64,000 nt of DNA from Saccharofermentans sp. (lineage in GTDB: Bacteria; Bacillota; Clostridia; Saccharofermentanales; Saccharofermentanaceae), in the NCBI GenBank assembly GCA_024691325.1, contig JAILNR010000019.1:1-64000 (forward strand), given 5' to 3'. The notes under the pieces are model-generated. The model saw only the letters and a program-made list of their open reading frames with translations. It searched no databases and was not told where the DNA came from. This document shows, one piece after another, positions 26,656-35,891 of this stretch; the first letter of the stretch is position 1; each line of letters opens with the position of its first letter. Both the position numbers and the translations under genes were made by a program.

Positions 26656-28410
26656 TTACCAACCCATCCTTTGCTTTACATATGTATAGTAATCCTTGGC
26701 ATAGCGGTACTGACGGATCGAGTACTCACCGAACTCAACACCAAGAACACTTTTATACTCACACCAGTTCGACCAGAGAAAGCCACATGCTGATATATAC
26801 GCGTAGATCTTTGTTCTAACCTGATCGGTGCAGCTGTTCTCGAAGTATATGTCTATCAATCTGTCGATCTTATCTTTGTCATACATGCTGTAAATGCAAA
26901 ACATAGCGATATCCATATGTGGATCCTGCATACCGGAGTATTCCCAGTCTGTCAGTTGGAGTTTTTCCTTTCCGCCTTCTTTGTAGAAAAGGAAGTTATC
27001 AGGGACTGCATCTATATGAGTAAGACATATCTGTTTGGGGAAAGAGTCGATCAGGCCCTTAAGACTCATAACATCCCTCTTCGTTTGTTCGTAGTCGCTG
27101 TACATGGACGGCCTGTTGTTGCGGAGCGATTCGTAGAATTCGATCTGGCCGAAGATATCAAAGGAATGATCGACCTCAAGCTTCATGGAATGGAATGATT
27201 TAAGAAGATCCATGCATTTTGCAATATCGTCAGGATCGTTTGTATCACATACTCTGATGCCGTTCAGATACTTTGTTATCTTATAACCGTTTACCGGGTT
27301 GATATAAACGGGATCATCACAAAGGCCTTTTCCTTTAATGGCGCCGTAAACCTTTGTCTCGTTATATCTGTCGATCAGAAGCTCGGTTCCCTCTCCCGGT
27401 ATCCTCATGATATATCTTTCATCCCTTACCTTAAACAGGAAGGAACGGTTAGTCATGCCCTTCTTTAATACGGATATATCCACTATCTCGTCGGGCTTGC
27501 AGTTGAAGACCTCTGTAATAACTTTTATGGAATCTGCTTTAAGATGATTTGAATTATTGTCGAGATCTCTTAACTGCTCATATGTGTTTATCTCGACTGC
27601 TCCCGAGTCGTTTATCAGGTTGGCAAGAACAGTCATCTTGTTGTTCTCATAAAGGGCAGTCTCCCAAAACAAACTGTCATTTCTTCTGTCCTTAGCTAGC
27701 GATTCTATCTTTGTCTTTAAAACGCGCGCATCGGGATTTGTAATGTAAGATAAGCCGATCATGGTGTTGCCGGATGCATCAGCACTTATTCTTGTAAGTT
27801 CCTGCTTGCGGTTTATGCGCACATCTGATTCGGAAGAGGGTTTGTCGGATACCATATACCATGAATAGTATTCATGTGAATTGAATGGATTATTCTCGAA
27901 CCAAAGGTCGGCAGGAATTATATAAGAGTTTGATAATCTGTTTGCCACCAGGCTTAAAGATGAGAGAGTGTTCTTTCTGTAATAGTCCTGGTTAACGACT
28001 AGCTCGACGCCGTACTTATCGATAAGGCAGTCGAAGCGTTCCTTCATGAATCCGACAATAATGACTATTTCCGTAATGCCGACATCGTGGAGCTGACGGA
28101 TAATGCGGTCTATCAAAGCTTCTCCTCTAACTTCCAGGAATGCTTTGGGGGTAATGTGATTGATGGGAACCATGCGAAGGCCGTATCCTGCGGCAAGAAT
28201 GATTGCTCTTTCGGGCTTATGCCTCCTCGAGTCCTCGATAGCTTTTCGCGTGGCTTTGTAATCGCTGTCAATGTAGCCTTCTTTTTTGAGGTTGTTGATG
28301 GACTTGTTGACCGCACCCAAGCTGTAATCCAATTTCTCGGATAACTCTCGTTGACTGATGATGGTCTCAGCAAGCAGTGTTCGTAAAATATCTTTATCTA
28401 TCTTGTTCAT
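26656..28410 (-). CDS. Winged-helix - LicC nucleotidyltransferase - LicA choline kinase fusion
   Basis: A 584-aa three-domain protein. Residues 1-60 are a winged helix-turn-helix (SQRELSEKLDYSLGAVNKS). Residues 67-290 are a nucleotidyltransferase with ILAAGYGLRM and PKAFLEVRGE. Residues 300-584 are a choline/ethanolamine-kinase domain with the Brenner motif HIDAVPDN and the metal motif LTDWEYSG. The last two would phosphorylate choline and then form CDP-choline, the activated donor for surface phosphocholine. The winged helix may make the enzyme a self-regulating DNA-binding protein; this is inferred. It has its own promoter and leads BCCT, LicC-like and TagF-like genes. Confidence 0.88.
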   Translation of the reverse strand: MNKIDKDILRTLLAETIISQRELSEKLDYSLGAVNKSINNLKKEGYIDSDYKATRKAIEDSRRHKPERAIILAAGYGLRMVPINHITPKAFLEVRGEALIDRIIRQLHDVGITEIVIIVGFMKERFDCLIDKYGVELVVNQDYYRKNTLSSLSLVANRLSNSYIIPADLWFENNPFNSHEYYSWYMVSDKPSSESDVRINRKQELTRISADASGNTMIGLSYITNPDARVLKTKIESLAKDRRNDSLFWETALYENNKMTVLANLINDSGAVEINTYEQLRDLDNNSNHLKADSIKVITEVFNCKPDEIVDISVLKKGMTNRSFLFKVRDERYIMRIPGEGTELLIDRYNETKVYGAIKGKGLCDDPVYINPVNGYKITKYLNGIRVCDTNDPDDIAKCMDLLKSFHSMKLEVDHSFDIFGQIEFYESLRNNRPSMYSDYEQTKRDVMSLKGLIDSFPKQICLTHIDAVPDNFLFYKEGGKEKLQLTDWEYSGMQDPHMDIAMFCIYSMYDKDKIDRLIDIYFENSCTDQVRTKIYAYISACGFLWSNWCEYKSVLGVEFGEYSIRQYRYAKDYYTYVKQRMGW

Positions 28411-28445
28411 GAACGGCCTCGATATACAGTTATATGAACACGGAT

Positions 28446-28475
28446 ATTATACACACCTGTTTGCAGGCGTTTCAA
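28446..28475 (-). promoter_or_regulatory. Promoter of the choline-activation genes
   Basis: On the minus strand TTGAAA (28475-28470), 18 bases, then TATAAT (28451-28446). The spacer contains an imperfect palindrome built on CCTG-CAAA-CAGG, a possible operator for the winged helix of the gene it serves. Confidence 0.6.
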
Positions 28476-28497
28476 GTGAGATCTGATGCCGGTGGGA

Positions 28498-29751
28498 TTA
28501 TTTGCCGGAAACGGACTTGGAATTTATGCTCTCGTACTTGTTTACTATGAAATCAACGGTTCTCTTTGTTCCCTCGCCCATGTAAACCCATGTCTCAGAG
28601 CGCGCCTTGTCTCTGCCGTCTTTGTAGCGGGGATCTGACAGAACCTCGTCGATAAGATTCTTAATGTCTTTAACGTTATCGTTGCTCAGGCGCTTCCCTA
28701 AGTAGGGAAGGATAGAGAGCGTCCAAGGCTCATCGTCGATCCAGTAGTAGTCATAACAAGCCTTATCAAATGAGGTGTCGGCGTAAAGGATTGGCTTATC
28801 AAACGCAAGCGTAAAGTCGAAGATGATACCCGAGAAATCGGATATCAGAATATCGGCATTCATCAGTGACTCAAAATTATCGCTGCTTCTGTCCCAGACG
28901 AGGTTGTCGTTAGCGGGGAATTGCTCCATGATGCCTTCAATCATACCGGGATCGGAAATGAAAGAATGCGGGTGCGGCCTGATGATAACCTTATAACCCG
29001 TCTTTACAAGTTCGTCGAGTATGGCGGCTCCGTACTTGTTGAAAATACTGTTTGTTCCCCAGGATGGAGCGAGCAGAACGGTAGTCTTATCGCACTCTCT
29101 TTTGCCGCAGGACTTGATCATTGTCCTCATATCATCCATATAGGGGATGCCGACCAGCGCAAGATCCTTAGGCGGGAGATCTCTTTTTGCTTCGAGTTCG
29201 CGCACCTGATCTATTTGATACTGTCCGGATAAAAGTATCGAATCGAAGTAGTCGATACCGAACATTCTGTAACCCGCAATATCATTAGCAGCATGCTGGA
29301 CATGGCAATAGTGGTTAACAAACTTGGATCTTTTCCATTGATACACCTCGAGGCCCGGAGTCGATGCGATAACAATGCATGCATTGACCATGTTAAGCTT
29401 GGCATAAGCTTTGTTTCCCTCACCTATGAACTCGAATTTGATGTGCTCATAGTTAAGGCCAAGCACCGGATCATCAGGAGCCGTAGTCCAATAAAGGACA
29501 TCGATGCCTCTTCTTTCAAACTCATCACAAAGAGGCTTAAAGACTTCCCAGTATCTCTTTACCTCGGCGAAAATCAGATAGGGTATCTTGGCGTCATCGA
29601 TCTTTCCCTGTTTTCCTCTGCTTAAGATGAATTTGATCTTTACCCAGCTTAGTTTAAGAACATAGATCAAAAATCCTACGATACTTATAACTATCGTAAA
29701 GAGCATGCTTCCTGTTCCGGGGTCGATGTATAAACCAATGAGACTATGCAT
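28498..29751 (-). CDS. TagF-like CDP-glycerol glycerophosphotransferase family enzyme (copy 1)
   Basis: A 417-aa paralogue of the gene at 22925. The N-terminus carries LYIDPGTGSMLF and one membrane helix. The Glyphos_transf domain shows VGIPYMDDM, APSWGTNS, IIRPHPHSF and SDFSGIIFDF. It follows the YidC-sulfatase gene by 17 bases and is probably transcribed from the same strong promoter. The two copies probably act on the same polymer with different donors or at different steps. The small gap to the next gene contains an internal promoter, so expression of the downstream choline genes can be uncoupled from this gene. Confidence 0.85.
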   Translation of the reverse strand: MHSLIGLYIDPGTGSMLFTIVISIVGFLIYVLKLSWVKIKFILSRGKQGKIDDAKIPYLIFAEVKRYWEVFKPLCDEFERRGIDVLYWTTAPDDPVLGLNYEHIKFEFIGEGNKAYAKLNMVNACIVIASTPGLEVYQWKRSKFVNHYCHVQHAANDIAGYRMFGIDYFDSILLSGQYQIDQVRELEAKRDLPPKDLALVGIPYMDDMRTMIKSCGKRECDKTTVLLAPSWGTNSIFNKYGAAILDELVKTGYKVIIRPHPHSFISDPGMIEGIMEQFPANDNLVWDRSSDNFESLMNADILISDFSGIIFDFTLAFDKPILYADTSFDKACYDYYWIDDEPWTLSILPYLGKRLSNDNVKDIKNLIDEVLSDPRYKDGRDKARSETWVYMGEGTKRTVDFIVNKYESINSKSVSGK

Positions 29752-29768
29752 AAGATTAATCTTTAAAC

Positions 29769-32390
29769 CTATTCATTATAATAATTCCAGTTAGCTTCGT
29801 CATAGATATTATCTCTTACAGTCATCCAAATGCCATCAGGATCGTCGAATTGAGTGTGTCCCTGATAATCAACCGTAAACGGTCTGCCTGATATGTAGAT
29901 AAGTTGATCGCCTTCTCTGTCCGCCTCAGTGAGCAGATTTCCGGTGAACGGGTTAACGGGATTATCAACCAATCCCTGCAGGGCAAGGAGCGGTGTGTCG
30001 GCATTGGTCATGAAGTCATATGAGGTCGTAAAACCTGTGCTTCCAAAATCCTTTACCAATAAGACGGGATTAACCGACTCGACATCGAGCGCAGGGTCTG
30101 TCATGAGCAGGTCATCAAATTGACCGAGCGCGCGTCCGTGATCGGCAACGATGATAATTCTCGTATTGTCGTACAGGCCGTTTGCCCTTAAGTAGTCGAA
30201 CCAGTTGCCGAGGGCAATGCATGCAGCCATGTTGCTCTCATAGTGAGCATAACTGTCATAACTTGCATCCATGTTCATGGTTACTCCGTTGACAGTGAAT
30301 CTGTCCATATGAGCTGCATCGTACTCTGTGTTATCAGCATTTAGCTGTGGCTCATAAGAAGGCTCTGAAAGTATTGATGTATCGTGTGTGGTCTGATTAG
30401 ACAGAATGAAGAAACAGTTTTGCTCAGTCTGCTGAATATCAACCAGATCATCCAGGTTCTCGAGAACAAGATGGGCCATGATATAGTCTTCCTTAAGTCC
30501 CGGCTGAACATGATAACCGTATGCGTTTCTGTATGAAGAGGGAACGTAATCAAAATAGTAATTGCAGTAGAAGTAGGAGCCATCATTGTACAGATAGGGC
30601 TGCATGAAATAAGGCATCATCTTCATGAATCCGAAGCAGAAGAAGTTTCTGTTAAGTCTTGTGTCATACTCAGCTCCGACACTGTTCAGAAGGTCACTCC
30701 TGCTGTTAATGACACCTGCTATCTGATAGGCGTTGATCCTGTCATCACCGGAATATATCGAGGGATCGGGGAACCAGCAATAGTTGGAGTACGGCGGATC
30801 TCCCACGGTAACGTTCCAGCCGTTGTCTGCAAATATGGTCGGCAGGACACGGAGGGCTTCGTTGTTTTTATCGATAAGAAGCTCGTCGGCTCTTGCATTT
30901 ATATTAGCAGGGGTGTATTCATATCCTCCGTATACCGAGGGAACACCGAAGATAGTGAACTGGCCGAATGATACGGTGTTAGGATAATAAGTGAAACCGT
31001 CGAACTGTGCTGCAACATCCGGGCGCTCGTTGAAGATGTAAGGGATGTATCCGTTGATCATACGGTCCATCATGATGACAACAACATTCTGTCCTTCCGT
31101 GGTCATAGGTATCGAGATGTCTTCGATCGTGTTAGAGAAAGAAAAACTGTAATCAGGGAAATCTCTAACCGTCTTATAAACATTCTTTACAGACAGTGCC
31201 AATATGCCGACTGCAACTGCAACGGTTATAAATCTTACGGCCTTCTTGAATCTTCTAACCATGAATACCATTAAGGCGGCGCACAGAAGATTGATCATAA
31301 GGTTGTAACCTATCTGCTTGGCTTCATATTCCATGGGTTTAACGTAGATGAGCTTTTGTGAGAGCACACCGAAGTTAACATTGAAGAATATGTAATTAAT
31401 AACTCCGGTAACAGAAAGGACCGGCATGGCATAGACCAGGAATTTGCCGTAACCGTTCCTGGAAAGATTGTAGAACAGGGGGATCCACAGGAGGAACGTT
31501 CCTGCTGCGATCAATATGCTGTTTATAAGATAGAACATCGGGTTGATCGGGTCAGCGTATACATTAATAAGCTCAAACGAACCGACATAAACGATCTGAG
31601 ACGGGATAAGCAGTCCGCAAAGAACCGTCAAAAGCGCACCTGAAGCAAATATGATGAAAGTGTTGATCTTATCATTCTTATCATTCTTATCCCGGGTTTG
31701 CTTCTTAGCCTTGGCCGGCATCTTGCTGACGATTATGTTCTTAACAAGGGAGAACACGTTGTTGAGGGTCCAGTAAAAAACAAGTCCTGAAGGGCAGCTG
31801 TAAAGAAAAACCAGGAAGAACAGGGCCATGGCGTAAAGAGTTATCTTCGACTTAAAGGGCTGCCCTTTTGTGAAGATCTCACTTGAGATGATATTGATCA
31901 CCGTCATCGCTATGGGAAGAAGATTTAAACTGAAGATTCCGATGGAGATCAGATGATCGGGTAAAGACAGATCGCTGATGGGTCCCAAAGAGCGGCCGTT
32001 AAGAAGATGAAGCTCCGTAAGGAAGCTGTAAGCCGCGATAAAGAACGGGATCTGAAGAATCAGTGATAATGAACTTTTAACAGAAGACAGGGGACTATAG
32101 TGTTTCTGGTTGTAGTAGGTCTGGAGCATCATGATGCGCTCGTCACCCTTGAATGACTTCTTTATGTGATCGGCCATCGGCCTTAATCTGTCCTCTTTCT
32201 CGCGGGCTTCTTTCTGGATCAGGTCCGCCCTGTTGTAAAGCGGGAGCACGAGGATGTTGATGGCCAGGCTTAACACGACTATCGAAAGGCCGACGTTGCC
32301 CGTGAACGCGTAAGCATAGAAGAATAGAAATTCGAATATCAGCTTGATCGGCTGAACCAGTAAACAGAACAAATAACTGCCTAAAGACAT
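29769..32390 (-). CDS. YidC/Oxa1-like domain fused to sulfatase/LtaS-type phosphotransferase (copy 1)
   Basis: An 873-aa membrane protein. Residues 1-230 align with YidC/Oxa1 insertases: GLSIVVLSL helix, cytoplasmic loop with MLQTYYNQ, LILQIPFFIAAYSFL, and GLVFYWTLNN near the end. The conserved groove Arg of YidC (IIRLVILPL in Bacillus) is Asn here (AINILVLPL). Four to five further helices (about 245-400) lead to an extracytoplasmic alkaline-phosphatase-superfamily domain with NVVVIMMDRM, a conserved Thr in FTIFGVPS as candidate nucleophile, and the metal ligands VADHG. LtaS and phosphoethanolamine transferases share this fold. It could move a phospho-group onto a surface polymer while the YidC-like part forms a membrane groove. 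It is the first gene of the leftward operon. Confidence 0.85.
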   Translation of the reverse strand: MSLGSYLFCLLVQPIKLIFEFLFFYAYAFTGNVGLSIVVLSLAINILVLPLYNRADLIQKEAREKEDRLRPMADHIKKSFKGDERIMMLQTYYNQKHYSPLSSVKSSLSLILQIPFFIAAYSFLTELHLLNGRSLGPISDLSLPDHLISIGIFSLNLLPIAMTVINIISSEIFTKGQPFKSKITLYAMALFFLVFLYSCPSGLVFYWTLNNVFSLVKNIIVSKMPAKAKKQTRDKNDKNDKINTFIIFASGALLTVLCGLLIPSQIVYVGSFELINVYADPINPMFYLINSILIAAGTFLLWIPLFYNLSRNGYGKFLVYAMPVLSVTGVINYIFFNVNFGVLSQKLIYVKPMEYEAKQIGYNLMINLLCAALMVFMVRRFKKAVRFITVAVAVGILALSVKNVYKTVRDFPDYSFSFSNTIEDISIPMTTEGQNVVVIMMDRMINGYIPYIFNERPDVAAQFDGFTYYPNTVSFGQFTIFGVPSVYGGYEYTPANINARADELLIDKNNEALRVLPTIFADNGWNVTVGDPPYSNYCWFPDPSIYSGDDRINAYQIAGVINSRSDLLNSVGAEYDTRLNRNFFCFGFMKMMPYFMQPYLYNDGSYFYCNYYFDYVPSSYRNAYGYHVQPGLKEDYIMAHLVLENLDDLVDIQQTEQNCFFILSNQTTHDTSILSEPSYEPQLNADNTEYDAAHMDRFTVNGVTMNMDASYDSYAHYESNMAACIALGNWFDYLRANGLYDNTRIIIVADHGRALGQFDDLLMTDPALDVESVNPVLLVKDFGSTGFTTSYDFMTNADTPLLALQGLVDNPVNPFTGNLLTEADREGDQLIYISGRPFTVDYQGHTQFDDPDGIWMTVRDNIYDEANWNYYNE

Positions 32391-32416
32391 ACTGACCTCT
32401 CACAAAATATTATTTA

Positions 32417-32444
32417 ATTATATTTGCGCGCGTTACATTGTCAA
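32417..32444 (-). promoter_or_regulatory. Consensus promoter of the leftward envelope operon
   Basis: On the minus strand a perfect TTGACA (32444-32439), 16 bases and a perfect TATAAT (32422-32417). It is the best promoter match seen in the window and lies back to back with the phosphonate promoter. Confidence 0.8.
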
Positions 32445-32471
32445 GAAGCTGTGTTCCAAATCTTGCGTCCG

Positions 32472-32500
32472 TTGACTGAAATTGAACACGGGTATAGAAT
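32472..32500 (+). promoter_or_regulatory. Promoter of the phosphonate operon
   Basis: TTGACT (32472-32477), 17 bases, TAGAAT (32495-32500). It serves the gene starting at 32525. Only 27 bases separate its -35 box from that of the divergent promoter, so one bound protein could affect both. Confidence 0.65.
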
Positions 32501-32524
32501 GTTACCGCTAAGGAGGAATTGTTC

Positions 32525-33424
32525 ATGGCGGAACTTACCAGGAATCAGTTCAGTATCCTGTCGGTACTCGCAGAATCCAAAGAGGCGCTGACACAAAGGG
32601 ATCTGGTCAAGGCGACGGATCTGTCGCTCGGAACAATAAACAGGACGGTCAAGGAATTGACCGAGCTCGAGTTCATAAATGACGGTGTTATTACTGCTCA
32701 TGGAACGGCAGCGCTTGAGCCTTACCGTGCGAAACGTGCGGTTTTCATTGCAGCAGGCTTCGGTTCGAGGCTTGTCCCCATTACGCTTAATACTCCCAAG
32801 CCGCTTGTGCGTGTTCACGGAGTCCGCATTATCGATCACCTTATTGATGCTTGTCTTGCGGCCGGAATCGAAGATATTTACATAGTAAGAGGATATCTTG
32901 CGGAGCAGTTCGATCAGCTCCTTTACAAATATCCCATGATCAAGTTCCTCGAGAACCCGGTTTACAACGCCGCTAACAATATCTCGAGTTCGCTTATTGC
33001 AAAGGACTTCCTCTCGAATGCGTATGTTTTCGAGGCGGATCTTCTTATCTCGAATCCCGCTATCATCACCAAGTACCACTACACATCAGACTTCCTTGCC
33101 ATCAGGAAAGACCGCACGGACGACTGGTGCTTCAAGGTTAAGGACGGTGTGATCCGCGAGGAGACTGTCGGAGGTGAGGGTGACAACATCTGGCAGATGG
33201 TGGGTATTTCCTACTGGAACGAAGCTGACGGCAAGAAGCTTTCGGAGGATATAGCAAGTGTTTATGACGCTCCGGGAGGCAAGGAGAGATACTGGGAGCA
33301 GGTGCCGCTTGTGTACTGCAAGAACCATTACGAAGTGGCAGTAAGACCATGTGTTGACGAGGACATAGTTGAGATCGACACCTTCGATGAATTGAAGAAG
33401 ATCGATCCTTCGTACAACGCTTAA
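32525..33424 (+). CDS. Winged-helix - phosphonate/phosphocholine cytidylyltransferase
   Basis: A 299-aa fusion. Residues 1-65 are a winged helix (ALTQRDLVKATDLSLGTINR). Residues 70-299 are a LicC/PntC-type nucleotidyltransferase with FIAAGFGSRLVPIT and PKPLVRVHG. The start is ATG 32525, 8 bases after AGGAGG, rather than the TTG at 32519 of the ORF track. It leads an operon with AEP transaminase, PEP mutase and phosphonopyruvate decarboxylase, so the likely reaction is CTP plus 2-aminoethylphosphonate to CMP-AEP, as known for PntC. The substrate assignment is by context; phosphocholine cannot be excluded. The winged helix could sense pathway intermediates and act on the divergent promoter region. 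Confidence 0.82.
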   Translation: MAELTRNQFSILSVLAESKEALTQRDLVKATDLSLGTINRTVKELTELEFINDGVITAHGTAALEPYRAKRAVFIAAGFGSRLVPITLNTPKPLVRVHGVRIIDHLIDACLAAGIEDIYIVRGYLAEQFDQLLYKYPMIKFLENPVYNAANNISSSLIAKDFLSNAYVFEADLLISNPAIITKYHYTSDFLAIRKDRTDDWCFKVKDGVIREETVGGEGDNIWQMVGISYWNEADGKKLSEDIASVYDAPGGKERYWEQVPLVYCKNHYEVAVRPCVDEDIVEIDTFDELKKIDPSYNA

Positions 33425-33440
33425 ACTGAAGAGGTGCATT

Positions 33441-34571
33441 ATGGAATCAATTAAGAGAAATGTTTTGTTAAACCCGGGTCCGTCCACGACAACAGATACC
33501 GTTAAATATGCGCAGGTCGTTCCCGATATCTGCCCGCGCGAAAAGGATTTCGGCAGCCTTATGAAAGGCCTGCGCGAGGACCTCGTAAAGATCGTTCACG
33601 GCGACCTTGAAAAGTATACAAGCGTGTTGTTCTGCGGAAGCGGAACCATAAACATCGATGTCTGCATTAACTCGCTCCTTCCTGAGGGTAAGAAGGTGCT
33701 CATCATAAATAACGGAGCTTACAGTTCGCGTGCAGCAGAAGTCTGCGAATACTACGGTCTTCCGCACATTAACCTGAAGTTCCCTGTAGATGAGACTCCG
33801 GATCTCGATCTTGTGGAGCAGACTTTGAAGGATAATCCCGATATAGGACTCGTTCACACTACTCATAACGAGACGGGTACCGGTATTCTCAATCCGGTCC
33901 GTAAGATCGGTCAGATCGTTCACAGATACGGTGCAACATTTACAGTTGATACCACATCAACTTATGCGATGAGACCCATCAATATCGAGGAAGATAATAT
34001 CGACTTTTTGATGGCATCGGCACAGAAAGGCCTTTGCGCTTTTACCGGTCTGTCATTTGTTATCGGAAACAAAAAGATAATCGAACAGAGCAGGAACTAT
34101 CCGAAGAGATCTTATTACTGCAATCTGTATATGCAGTATGACTTCTTTGAAAGAACGGGCGAGATGCATTTCACGCCTCCGGTCCAGACTATCTATGCTA
34201 CTTTGCAGGCACTTAAAGAGTATTGGAACGAGGGCGAGGAAGCTAAGTGGGCAAGACACACCAGAGTTTTCAATGCGATAAATGAAGGCCTTGATGAATT
34301 AGGATTCAGACAGGTCATCAAGCCTGAATTAAGAGCAGGTCTTGTAAGCTCCGCCATCTACCCCGACGACACTAACTGGAGCTTCGAGAAGGTTCATGAT
34401 TACTGCTATGAAAGAGGGTTCACAATCTACCCCGGCAAGATATCCACAACCAACACTTTCAGACTCTGCGCACTCGGTGCGATCGACGAAGGTGACATAA
34501 AGGATTTCTTTGTAGTATTCAAGGAAGCTTTGGTATCAACAGGCGTTCAGATTCCTGTAGTTTATAAGTAA
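33441..34571 (+). CDS. phnW: 2-aminoethylphosphonate-pyruvate transaminase
   Basis: A 376-aa class V PLP aminotransferase of the PhnW type. The start LLNPGPSTTTD is the family N-terminus. The PLP lysine lies in ASAQKGLCAFTG (about residue 195), preceded by the DTTST pocket. PhnW interconverts phosphonoacetaldehyde plus alanine and 2-aminoethylphosphonate plus pyruvate. With PEP mutase and the decarboxylase next to it the biosynthetic direction is expected. No phosphonatase (phnX) is present in the window, which argues against a catabolic role. It begins 16 bases after the cytidylyltransferase stop. Confidence 0.92.
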   Translation: MESIKRNVLLNPGPSTTTDTVKYAQVVPDICPREKDFGSLMKGLREDLVKIVHGDLEKYTSVLFCGSGTINIDVCINSLLPEGKKVLIINNGAYSSRAAEVCEYYGLPHINLKFPVDETPDLDLVEQTLKDNPDIGLVHTTHNETGTGILNPVRKIGQIVHRYGATFTVDTTSTYAMRPINIEEDNIDFLMASAQKGLCAFTGLSFVIGNKKIIEQSRNYPKRSYYCNLYMQYDFFERTGEMHFTPPVQTIYATLQALKEYWNEGEEAKWARHTRVFNAINEGLDELGFRQVIKPELRAGLVSSAIYPDDTNWSFEKVHDYCYERGFTIYPGKISTTNTFRLCALGAIDEGDIKDFFVVFKEALVSTGVQIPVVYK

Positions 34572-34583
34572 GGGAGAGAATAG

Positions 34584-35879
34584 ATGAAGACTGCTTATAC
34601 TTGTTTTTGTACAGATGTAATTCACGATGGTCACTTGAATATAATTAATGAGACCAAAAAGCTCGGAAGAGTTGTTGTCGGTGCTTTATCGGATAAGACA
34701 CTCATCAGGTTCAACAAGTTCCCGACTATCTCACAGGAGGAGAGGATTAAGCTTTACCGCTCGCTTGAGGGAGTCGATGAGGTTGTTATCCAGGATGACA
34801 TGATGTACGACGATGTAATTACTCTCGTTCATCCTGACTATGTGGTTCACGGTGACAACTGGAAGGAAGGTCCCGAGAAGACAATCAGAGATCACGTTGA
34901 GGAGCTTGTTAAGTCCTACGGCGGAGAGGTGGTCGATGTTCCTTACACATACAACGAGAAGGTAAAGAAGATCGATCTTCAGCTCCGTGAGAAGCTTGCG
35001 ATGCCTGAGTACAGAAGAAAGAGACTCCGCCAGCTTCTTGAGATGACACCCATCGTTAAGGCGATGGAGGCTCACAGCGGACTTACGGGACTTATCGTTG
35101 AGAAGACTGTAGTTGAGCACGAAGGTAAGCTCGACCAGTTTGATGCGATGTGGATCTCGAGTCTTTGTGATTCGACTGCCAAGGGTAAGCCCGATATTGA
35201 GCTTGTTGATATGACATCGCGTTTCAGAACTATCGACGATATTACTGAGGTTACTACGAAGCCTATCATCTTTGACGGTGACACAGGCGGACTTACAGAG
35301 CACTTCGTATATACAGTAAGAAGTCTCGAGAAGATGGGCGTATCCGCTGTCATCATCGAGGACAAGACGGGACTTAAGAAGAACAGTCTTTTCGGCACGG
35401 AGGTTGAGCAGACGCAGGCTTCCATCGAGGACTTCAGCGCCAAGATCGCGGCAGGCAAGAAGGCACAGCTGACAGATGACTTCATGATCATCGCGCGTAT
35501 CGAATCACTTATCCTCGAGAGAGGAATGGAGGACGCACTGAACAGAGCGCGTGCTTTCGTGAAGGCGGGTGCTGACGGTATCATGATCCACAGCAGGAAG
35601 AAGGATCCTGCAGAGATACTCGAGTTCTGTGACAAGTTCAGAAGTGAGGATACCAAGACCCCTATCGTAGTGGTTCCGAGTTCCTTTAATACCATTACTG
35701 AAGCTGAGCTTGCGGATCACGGAGTCAACATCGTAATCTACGCTAACCAGCTTACAAGAAGCGCTTTCCCTGCTATGCAGAAGACGGCGGAGGATATCCT
35801 TCGTTACCACAGGGCGAAGGAAGTTGATGACAGACTCATGTCCATTAAGCAGATCATTACATTGATAGATGAATTATAA
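34584..35879 (+). CDS. aepX: Cytidylyltransferase-like domain fused to PEP mutase
   Basis: A 431-aa protein. Residues 1-135 resemble glycerol-3-phosphate cytidylyltransferases, with the nucleotide-binding HDGH motif. Residues 145-431 are phosphoenolpyruvate mutase, with the DGDTGG metal region and the signature EDKTGLKKNS that separates PEP mutase from isocitrate-lyase relatives. It converts PEP to phosphonopyruvate, the only known way to form most natural C-P bonds. Fusions of this kind occur in capsule and phosphonoglycan loci. The operon therefore holds two cytidylyltransferase-like domains. It begins 12 bases after phnW. Confidence 0.94.
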   Translation: MKTAYTCFCTDVIHDGHLNIINETKKLGRVVVGALSDKTLIRFNKFPTISQEERIKLYRSLEGVDEVVIQDDMMYDDVITLVHPDYVVHGDNWKEGPEKTIRDHVEELVKSYGGEVVDVPYTYNEKVKKIDLQLREKLAMPEYRRKRLRQLLEMTPIVKAMEAHSGLTGLIVEKTVVEHEGKLDQFDAMWISSLCDSTAKGKPDIELVDMTSRFRTIDDITEVTTKPIIFDGDTGGLTEHFVYTVRSLEKMGVSAVIIEDKTGLKKNSLFGTEVEQTQASIEDFSAKIAAGKKAQLTDDFMIIARIESLILERGMEDALNRARAFVKAGADGIMIHSRKKDPAEILEFCDKFRSEDTKTPIVVVPSSFNTITEAELADHGVNIVIYANQLTRSAFPAMQKTAEDILRYHRAKEVDDRLMSIKQIITLIDEL

Positions 35880-35891
35880 GAGGTAAACAAA

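Noticed and set aside
32441-33079. 212-aa minus-strand ORF
   Set aside because: It is a shadow of the wHTH-cytidylyltransferase gene; no domain is recognisable and it covers the promoter region.
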